From Mycobacteriales bacterium (GTDB lineage Bacteria > Actinomycetota > Actinomycetes > Mycobacteriales > Mycobacteriaceae), in the NCBI GenBank assembly GCA_012842085.1, contig DUTM01000010.1, forward strand, positions 1 to 64,000: 64,000 nt of DNA, read 5' to 3'. Below the pieces are notes generated by a model. It was given only the letters and a program-made list of their open reading frames with translations. It had not been told where the DNA came from and ran no database searches. The translations under genes were made by a program, and so were the position numbers. Positions 58,286 through 64,000 of the stretch are shown here, one piece after another. Position 1 is the stretch's first letter, and every line of letters starts with the position of its first letter.

Positions 58286-58322
58286 AACTGTCCCCCGCTA
58301 GCCAAGCTAACGGGGGACAGTT
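58286..58322 (-). terminator. Terminator after rplQ
   Basis: Strong stem AACTGTCCCCCG / CGGGGGACAGTT with a 13-base loop, 38 bases after rplQ; on the minus strand it is followed by TTCTCTTATAAAG. Confidence 0.85.
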
Positions 58323-58360
58323 GAGACTTTAAGCGACGTTGTTCGCTAGTGGTCCATCAC

Positions 58361-59077
58361 TTATTTCTGCTGAGACTTGGGCTTCTCGTAGCCTGCAGCT
58401 TCAGCGTCTTCCTCAGTGGCGAACCAGATTTCGGCAACGGTACGTCCGTAGAACGGGGACTCCGGAGTGTGGTACTTCATGGAGTTGGCGTTGCCCTTAA
58501 TGGGGTAGCCTTCCGGAGCTTCGTTGGGATCGTCCAGCGGAGCGTGTGCACCAGCAGGCAGGTCAGAGTCAGTGGCAGAAGCCTGGGGCTCTTCCTTCTC
58601 TGCGGGCTTCTCTTCTGCTTCCTCAGCTGCTTCAGCAGCGGCCTTCTTAGCGGCCTTTTCTTCGGCAGCCTTCTTGGAAGCAGCGGCGCGGGTAGCGCGG
58701 TTTGCTTCCGCAGTGGCGGTCTCTTCAGTTACGAGAGAGATCTGCGCCATGGGGGCATTGTCACCTTTGCGGTTTTCGAGCTTCACAATGCGGGTGTAGC
58801 CGCCGTTGCGCTCTGCGAAAATCGGTGCCAGCTCTTCGAAGAGGTAGGCGACGTCTTCCTTGTTGCGCAGCACGCTGGCAACATTGCGACGGTCAGCCAG
58901 AGTTCCCTTCTTGGCTTTGGTGATGAGCTTTTCGGCGAACGGACGCAAGGCTTTGGCCTTGGGTTCGGTCGTCTTAATAGACCCGTACTCGAACAGCTGT
59001 GCGGCCATATTCGCCAGGATCTTCTGCTGGTGAGAGGCCGAGCCGCCGAAGCGGGTACCCTTCTTGGGCTTTGGCAT
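58361..59077 (-). CDS. rplQ: 50S ribosomal protein L17 with C-terminal sunset-like extension
   Basis: L17 core (residues 1 to about 118, starting [25 protein letters not shown]) is normal. It is followed by a Glu/Ala/Lys-rich linker (about 119-172) and about 65 residues with [37 protein letters not shown] and AAGYEKPK. That tail is closely similar to the C-terminus of the protein at 56674 and to the small domain NCBI calls a sunset domain, as I recall. Total 238 residues against about 120-180 for usual L17. Last gene of the rpsM-rpsK-rpsD-rpoA-rplQ operon. Confidence 0.95.
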   Translation of the reverse strand: MPKPKKGTRFGGSASHQQKILANMAAQLFEYGSIKTTEPKAKALRPFAEKLITKAKKGTLADRRNVASVLRNKEDVAYLFEELAPIFAERNGGYTRIVKLENRKGDNAPMAQISLVTEETATAEANRATRAAASKKAAEEKAAKKAAAEAAEEAEEKPAEKEEPQASATDSDLPAGAHAPLDDPNEAPEGYPIKGNANSMKYHTPESPFYGRTVAEIWFATEEDAEAAGYEKPKSQQK

Positions 59078-59126
59078 GATGTTCTCCTGTTAAGGGTTGG
59101 CGAGACTGCTTCTATGGAGTCTCGAG

Positions 59127-60128
59127 TTAGTTATCTGTACCCCAGTCGGCACCTTCGTCATAACCGTCCAACATGGTTTCCTCGAAGTTGGGCTCTGCAC
59201 CTTTCAGGTTGAGACCAAGCTCAGCAAGTTTGAGCTGCACTTCTTGGATGGACTTCTGGCCGAAGTTGCGAATGTCCAGCAGATCGGACTCAGTGCGGGC
59301 AACCAGTTCACCAACGGTGTGGATGCCTTCGCGCTTCAGGCAGTTGTAGGAACGAACGGTCAGTTCGAGGTCATCGATAGGCATGGAGTATGCGGCGATG
59401 TGATCATGCTCCACAGGGGAAGGCCCAAGCTCAATACCTTCAGCTTCGGTGTTGAGCTCACGGCACAAGCCGAAGAGTTCAACAAGGGTGGTTCCGGCGG
59501 AAGCCAGAGCATCGCGAGCGGCGATGGAGCTCTTGGTTTCTACGTCGATAACCAGCTTGTCGAAGTCGGTACGCTGCTCAACGCGGGTTGCCTCAACTTT
59601 GTAGGCAACCTTCAACACCGGGGAGTAGATGGCATCCATGGGGATGCGGCCAATTTCTACTCCCGTAACCTTGGTGTCCGGTGCGGGGACGTAGCCACGT
59701 CCACGCTCGACAACCAGCTCCATATCAATGCTGCCCTTTTCGGTAAGGGAAGCAATGTGGAGGTCAGGGTTATGGATGGTAACACCGGCAGACGGAACAA
59801 TATCCGCACCGGTAACCTCACCCGGTCCCTGCTTCTGCAGGTACATGGTGACGGGCTCGTCATCCTCAGAAGACACGACGAGGTGCTTCAGGTTGAGGAC
59901 GATCTCAGTGACATCTTCTTTCACACCGGTAATGGTGGAAAATTCGTGTAGTACGCCATCGATGCGAACCGAGGTGACGGCTGCTCCCGGAATGGAGGAC
60001 AGCAGTGCACGGCGAAGTGAGTTACCGATGGTGTAGCCGAAACCAGGCTCGAGAGGTTCGATGGTGAAGCGCGAACGGCTTGACGTCACAACCTCTTCGT
60101 GCAGGGTGGGGCGCTGAGAGATCAGCAT
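59127..60128 (-). CDS. rpoA: DNA-directed RNA polymerase alpha subunit
   Basis: A 333-residue alpha subunit. The N-terminal assembly domain ([43 protein letters not shown]) is followed by a C-terminal domain (about 255-315) with [22 protein letters not shown] and [20 protein letters not shown], which contacts UP elements and activators. The acidic tail is typical for actinobacteria. Confidence 0.98.
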   Translation of the reverse strand: MLISQRPTLHEEVVTSSRSRFTIEPLEPGFGYTIGNSLRRALLSSIPGAAVTSVRIDGVLHEFSTITGVKEDVTEIVLNLKHLVVSSEDDEPVTMYLQKQGPGEVTGADIVPSAGVTIHNPDLHIASLTEKGSIDMELVVERGRGYVPAPDTKVTGVEIGRIPMDAIYSPVLKVAYKVEATRVEQRTDFDKLVIDVETKSSIAARDALASAGTTLVELFGLCRELNTEAEGIELGPSPVEHDHIAAYSMPIDDLELTVRSYNCLKREGIHTVGELVARTESDLLDIRNFGQKSIQEVQLKLAELGLNLKGAEPNFEETMLDGYDEGADWGTDN

Positions 60129-60201
60129 GGGTTTTGTTTCTCCTTACGGGCGACCGCTATATGACGCCCATTGAGGGATGATCACAAACGCGATCAGATA
60201 A

Positions 60202-60807
60202 TTACTTCGAGTAGAGCTCGACGATGAGCTGTTCTTGGACGGGGATATCGATCTGGGCGCGTTCGGGCAGCTGGTGCACGAGCACACGCAGATTCGTGGG
60301 GACTACCTGGAGCCAGCCCGGAACGGGACGGTCTCCAAGGGAATCCATAGCATCCTGGAACGGCAGCATCTCCAGCGACTTCGGACGAACATCGATGATG
60401 TCGTACTGGGATACGCGGTAGCTCGGGATGGTCACCTTCTGGCCGTTGACCAGGAAGTGTCCGTGGCTGACAAGCTGACGAGCCTGACGGCGAGTACGAG
60501 CAAGTCCAGCGCGGTAAATAACGTTGTCGAGGCGAGATTCGAGAATCTGCAGGAGGTTCTCACCAGTCTTGCCAGGACGACGGTTTGCTTCTTCGTAGTA
60601 GCGACGGAACTGGCGTTCCAGAACACCATAGGTGTAGCGAGCCTTTTGCTTCTCGCGCATCTGGAGCAGGTATTCAGATTCCTTGATGCGGTTGCGGCCG
60701 TGCTGCCCAGGGGCGTACGGACGACGCTCAAACGCTACGTCACCGCCGACAAGGTCTACCTTGAGACGACGGGATTTCTTAGTGATAGGTCCGGTATAAC
60801 GAGCCAT
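60202..60807 (-). CDS. rpsD: 30S ribosomal protein S4
   Basis: A 201-residue S4 with the S4 RNA-binding domain (LDNVIYRAGLARTRRQARQLVSHGHFLVNG). It is the zinc-free (C-minus) form: no N-terminal CxxC, starting MARYTGPITKKSRRLKVDLVGG. Between rpsK and rpoA in the alpha operon. Confidence 0.98.
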   Translation of the reverse strand: MARYTGPITKKSRRLKVDLVGGDVAFERRPYAPGQHGRNRIKESEYLLQMREKQKARYTYGVLERQFRRYYEEANRRPGKTGENLLQILESRLDNVIYRAGLARTRRQARQLVSHGHFLVNGQKVTIPSYRVSQYDIIDVRPKSLEMLPFQDAMDSLGDRPVPGWLQVVPTNLRVLVHQLPERAQIDIPVQEQLIVELYSK

Positions 60808-60827
60808 TGTTCTTTAAACTCCCTTCC

Positions 60828-61226
60828 TTATACGCGGCGACGCTTCGGCGGACGGCAACCATTGTGGGGTTGCGGGGTCACGTCGGAGATTGAGCCAACC
60901 TCGAGGCCAGCAGCCTGGAGGGAGCGGATGGCGGTCTCGCGGCCAGAGCCGGGACCCTTAACAAGTACGTCGACCTTCTTCATGCCATGCTCCATGGCCT
61001 TGCGGGCAGCGTTCTCTGCGGCAAGCTGTGCGGCGAACGGGGTGGACTTACGGGAGCCCTTGAATCCCACGTGGCCGGAGGAAGCCCAGGAGATGACGGC
61101 ACCGCTCGGATCCGAAATGGAAACGATGGTGTTGTTGAAGGTGGATTTGATGTGAGCAACGCCGTTGGTCACGTTCTTGGAGACGCGACGGCGGATGCCC
61201 TTAGGATTACGTGTCTTTGGAGGCAT
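60828..61226 (-). CDS. rpsK: 30S ribosomal protein S11
   Basis: S11, 132 residues, with [30 protein letters not shown] and the C-terminal [17 protein letters not shown]. Its ATG overlaps the rpsM stop by one base (TAATG). Confidence 0.98.
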   Translation of the reverse strand: MPPKTRNPKGIRRRVSKNVTNGVAHIKSTFNNTIVSISDPSGAVISWASSGHVGFKGSRKSTPFAAQLAAENAARKAMEHGMKKVDVLVKGPGSGRETAIRSLQAAGLEVGSISDVTPQPHNGCRPPKRRRV

Positions 61227-61594
61227 TACTTCTTCTTCCCGGCGATAGTCTTCTTCGGGCCCTTACGAGTACGGGCGTTGGTCTTGGTGCGCTGGCCGCG
61301 AACAGGAAGTCCACGACGGTGGCGGTAACCTTGGTAGCAGCCGATTTGAATCTTGCGACGAATATCGGCCTGAACCTCGCGACGGAGGTCACCTTCTACC
61401 TTGTAGTTACGTTCGATGTAGTCGCGCAGTTTGGCGACATCCTCATCGGTCAAGTCTTTGGACCGAAGATCCGGGCTAATGCCGGTGGCCTCGAGAATCT
61501 CGAGGGAAGTAGACCGGCCAATGCCATAAATGTAGGTTAGTGCGATCTCCATACGCTTTTCGCGTGGGAGGTCAACACCAGCAAGGCGTGCCAT
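61226..61594 (-). CDS. rpsM: 30S ribosomal protein S13
   Basis: S13, 122 residues, [26 protein letters not shown] to [23 protein letters not shown]. The start is ATG 61594 (AAGGAAA upstream); the frame is open 34 codons further, which is leader. In mycobacteria rpmJ lies directly upstream of rpsM, but here no rpmJ ORF is found between infA and rpsM. Confidence 0.98.
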   Translation of the reverse strand: MARLAGVDLPREKRMEIALTYIYGIGRSTSLEILEATGISPDLRSKDLTDEDVAKLRDYIERNYKVEGDLRREVQADIRRKIQIGCYQGYRHRRGLPVRGQRTKTNARTRKGPKKTIAGKKK

Positions 61595-61707
61595 ATAGGC
61601 AGTTTCCTTCCAGTACAGTGACGGTTTTCTCCCAGACCATCCTCGGAATCTCTGTGTTGTTTGTCGCAGAGGCGAGGCCTCGGCCGTCACAGCCAAGGGT
61701 GTCTAGT

Positions 61708-61724
61708 GGGTAGTGCAACTACCC
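61708..61724. other. Small inverted repeat between infA and rpsM
   Basis: GGGTAGT and ACTACCC with a three-base loop (gca), 29 bases after infA. It could be a transcription pause or processing signal; no T-run follows. Confidence 0.3.
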
Positions 61725-61752
61725 GACGGAGGTGCTAGGAGGCGAATTCTTT

Positions 61753-61971
61753 TTACTTGTAGCGGTAGACGATTCGCCCACGAGTGAGGTCGTACGGTGA
61801 CAGCTCAACGACGACACGGTCCTCGGGGAGAATACGGATGTAGTGCTGGCGCATCTTTCCGCTAATGTGGGCGAGCACCTTATGTCCGTTGTCTAGCTCG
61901 ATCCGAAACATTGCGTTTGGGAGAGGCTCGACAACGCGGCCCTCAACCTCAATTGCTCCCTCTTTTGCCAT
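61753..61971 (-). CDS. infA: Translation initiation factor IF-1
   Basis: IF-1, 72 residues, [53 protein letters not shown], single OB fold, ends GRIVYRYK. It blocks the A site during initiation. The 201 bases upstream to map carry no further gene. Confidence 0.98.
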   Translation of the reverse strand: MAKEGAIEVEGRVVEPLPNAMFRIELDNGHKVLAHISGKMRQHYIRILPEDRVVVELSPYDLTRGRIVYRYK

Positions 61972-62172
61972 ATCCTCTTCTACTATCCAGACCGTTTACA
62001 CGATCTTCTCGTTGACAATTATCTTTAAGATCCATCGCTGACCTGCGCTTTTATTAGCGCATGACAACAATTGCTACTGATCTTATTTGGGCACACTTAA
62101 GCAAATATGCCGAAATAATAGTGTATATGACCTGCAGAAATGCCGCAAATCAGAGGGAGTTGGGAAGTTATC

Positions 62173-62967
62173 CTACTCACTGCGCGGGGTGAGGATCCGC
62201 GGTCCTTCTGAGGTGGCTGCCACAGTGTGTTCCCAGTGCGCTGAATAGGCACCGTCTTCAATAACGGTTGTCCACCCATCATCCCATTCTTCAGTCCAGG
62301 GGCTTCCTAGGCTGAGCATGGGTTCAATCGCAAGCACGGATCCTTCCGCAATCCGCGGGCCTTTGCCGGCACGTCCCTCGTTCGGAAGGAACGGATCCTG
62401 ATGCATTTCGCGACCAATACCGTGTCCCCCAAAATTTTTCACAACCCGGAACCGGTATCCGGCCCGCTTCCCTACTTTTCGCGTCGCCTGTTGAATCGCA
62501 TGCGAAATATCGGTCAGCCGGTTTCCGGGAACCATTTGGGAAATTCCCGCGAAAAGCACTTCTTCTGTGGCTTTGTTGAGGGCAGCAACGTCAGGTGCTA
62601 CTTCCCCAATTTCAATGCTGATGGCGGAGTCCCCGTGCCAACCATCCAAAATTGCGCCACAGTCAATGGAGAGCAAGTCGCCTTCCTGCAGAATGGTGTT
62701 TTTGCGGGGAATTCCATGCACCACCACATCGTTGAGTGATGCACAGATCGAAGCGGGAAAACCTGCATACCCTTTGAACGAGGGGGTGGCTCCTGCTTCA
62801 CGGATGAGGGTTTCCGCGATCTCATCGAGTTCAAATGTACTGACACCCGGAACTGCCGCTTTCTGCAAGGCTCGGAGGGTGCGACCAACAATGCGGCCGG
62901 CTGCCTCCATGGCCTCCAGTTCTGCGGGAGTCCGGGTGGGAACAGTACTTGTGGTACGTCTACGCAT
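62173..62967 (-). CDS. map: Methionine aminopeptidase type I
   Basis: A 264-residue metalloprotease that removes the initiator methionine. The pita-bread fold has the metal-binding residues in [36 protein letters not shown] and VLAIEPML. The start is ATG 62967, 15 bases after adk on the same strand (secY-adk-map operon). Confidence 0.95.
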   Translation of the reverse strand: MRRRTTSTVPTRTPAELEAMEAAGRIVGRTLRALQKAAVPGVSTFELDEIAETLIREAGATPSFKGYAGFPASICASLNDVVVHGIPRKNTILQEGDLLSIDCGAILDGWHGDSAISIEIGEVAPDVAALNKATEEVLFAGISQMVPGNRLTDISHAIQQATRKVGKRAGYRFRVVKNFGGHGIGREMHQDPFLPNEGRAGKGPRIAEGSVLAIEPMLSLGSPWTEEWDDGWTTVIEDGAYSAHWEHTVAATSEGPRILTPRSE

Positions 62968-62982
62968 TATCTACAGAAGACG

Positions 62983-63528
62983 TTACTTCTGCAGTGCTTG
63001 CATGGTGCGCTCGTGGATTTCTTCCACAGTGCCCACTGCGTCGACGGTAACAATATTTTCTTGGTAGTAGTCGAGCAGCGGCTCCGTCTCTTTGTGGTAG
63101 ACGGCGAGACGGTTGCGGATGACGTCTTCGGTATCATCCTCACGTCCGCGCGCTAGCATGCGTTCGACCACAGTGTCTTCGTCAATGGCGAATTCGACGA
63201 CTGCATCCAGGTCGACTCCCCGTCGGGCAAGCATTTCTTTAAGAGCATCAGCCTGTTCGATGGAACGGGGAAAGCCGTCCAGGAGGAAACCCTGCTGGGC
63301 ATCTTCTTCGTCGAGACGAGCATCGACCATGCGGTTGGTGACGTCAGCGGGGACAAGCTCCCCAGCATCCATGTAGCTCTTGGCTTCTTTACCAAGGTCG
63401 GTTCCTTCGCCGATATTGGCGCGGAACAAGTCACCAGTGGAGATGTGCGGAACATTGAGCTTTTCCGCGAGGAGCACAGCTTGTGTGCCTTTGCCAGCCC
63501 CAGGGGGGCCTACGAGTACGAGTCTCAC
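62983..63528 (-). CDS. adk: Adenylate kinase
   Basis: A 181-residue kinase with P-loop [10 protein letters not shown] (residues 7-16), the AMP-binding FPRSIEQAD and the short LID form without a zinc motif. It interconverts ATP plus AMP and two ADP. Start GTG 63528 overlaps the secY stop by four bases. Confidence 0.97.
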   Translation of the reverse strand: MRLVLVGPPGAGKGTQAVLLAEKLNVPHISTGDLFRANIGEGTDLGKEAKSYMDAGELVPADVTNRMVDARLDEEDAQQGFLLDGFPRSIEQADALKEMLARRGVDLDAVVEFAIDEDTVVERMLARGREDDTEDVIRNRLAVYHKETEPLLDYYQENIVTVDAVGTVEEIHERTMQALQK

Positions 63529-64000
63529 TTCAGGAATCCTTCGTAGTTACGTTGCATTTGCTGGCTTTCAAGCTGCTTGAGAGTGTCGAGAGCAACACTG
63601 ACAAGAATCAGAACTGCGGTACCGCCGAAGGGGAAGTTTCCGCCTCCATCGCCCGAGCCAAGGTCCATGAACAGGTTCGGGAGGATAGCAATGATAGCCA
63701 GGTACAGGGAGCCGACGAAGAGCAGTCGGTTCATGACGAACCAGAGGTAGTCGGCAGTGGGGCGTCCAGGACGGATACCCGGGATGAAACCACCGTATTT
63801 CTTCATGTTGTCGGCCTGATCGGTGGGATCGAACTGTACGGCAACGTAGAAATAGGAGAAGAAAATGATGAGCAGGAAGTAGACCAGGGTGTACTGCCAA
63901 GAGGCGGGCTGCGTAAGCCACGTCATGACGTATTTATCCCACCAGGATGCTTCCTGCACTGCACCGCGTGCCTGCTGCACAATGGTCGTGATGAGGACGG
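63525..64000 (-). CDS. secY: Preprotein translocase subunit SecY, C-terminal part
   Basis: The C-terminal about 158 residues of SecY run off the window edge. Hydrophobic segments include [21 protein letters not shown] and [18 protein letters not shown], with the conserved [14 protein letters not shown]. SecY is the protein-conducting channel of the Sec pathway. The frame is open at base 64000, so the start is outside. It overlaps adk by four bases. Confidence 0.95.
   Translation of the reverse strand, partial: VLITTIVQQARGAVQEASWWDKYVMTWLTQPASWQYTLVYFLLIIFFSYFYVAVQFDPTDQADNMKKYGGFIPGIRPGRPTADYLWFVMNRLLFVGSLYLAIIAILPNLFMDLGSGDGGGNFPFGGTAVLILVSVALDTLKQLESQQMQRNYEGFLK

Overview
The window comes from an actinobacterium of the Mycobacteriales (mycolic-acid group). 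The gene order from guaB (about 17.6 kb) to infA (about 62 kb) follows that of Mycobacterium tuberculosis Rv3411c to Rv3462c, as I remember it: guaB2, the Rv3412 family, rsdA, sigD, Rv3415c, groEL1, groES, tsaD, rimI, tsaB, tsaE, alr, nnr, glmS, glmM, rpsI, rplM, ESX-4, truA, rplQ, rpoA, rpsD, rpsK, rpsM, infA. The RamA regulator and the only moderate GC content (by eye) point to a Corynebacterium- or Lawsonella-like lineage rather than Mycobacterium. Genus and species cannot be fixed from the sequence alone.

Layout. 1-547: 5' part of a 16S rRNA gene on the minus strand. The outer 200 bases look spirochaete-like and the first 18 bases are in the opposite orientation, so this edge looks like an assembly chimera. 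548-956: rRNA leader and promoter. 957-4566: murA with the fosfomycin-resistant Asp variant, a RamA-type regulator with a RamA-box-like operator, and a CobW-family metal chaperone. 4656-5227: tRNA genes (Glu-Asp-Phe-Asp on minus, Lys on plus). 5318-11023: SOS mutagenesis operon imuA'-imuB-dnaE2 behind a LexA box, with dnaE2 broken by one extra base in a G7 run. 11.1-14.6 kb: methyltransferase, nitroreductase, and an overlapping acyltransferase/glycosyltransferase pair. 14.8-19.1 kb: guanine nucleotide genes guaA, guaB3, guaB. 19.3-22.2 kb: SigD and its membrane anti-sigma factor. 22.3-24.4 kb: groES-groEL1 under a CIRCE element. 25.5-33.8 kb: the tRNA t6A genes tsaD, rimI and tsaB, an Alr-TsaE fusion, a HerA-like ATPase and NAD(P)HX repair. 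33.8-40.6 kb: glmS and glmM (UDP-GlcNAc precursors) flanking a small gene cluster that looks like type VII secretion cargo. 40.7-53.5 kb: rpsI-rplM and a complete ESX-4-type secretion locus (two WXG100 proteins, the Rv3446c-like protein, EccC, EccD, MycP, EccB) plus an unknown gene. 53.5-64 kb: a secreted hexosaminidase, truA, two proteins of a shared small-domain family, then rplQ-rpoA-rpsD-rpsK-rpsM-infA and map-adk-secY.

Most interesting. The 36.7-39.2 kb cassette encodes an EspC-like protein, a WXG-containing protein with a long acidic low-complexity tail that continues through a frameshift at an A8 run, and a small acidic protein. It probably feeds the ESX-4 machine encoded just beyond glmM-rpsI-rplM. 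A second theme is a small C-terminal domain ('sunset'-like) carried by ribosomal protein L17 and by a neighbouring Lys/Ala-rich membrane protein; that second protein also shares another module with a 60-residue neighbour.
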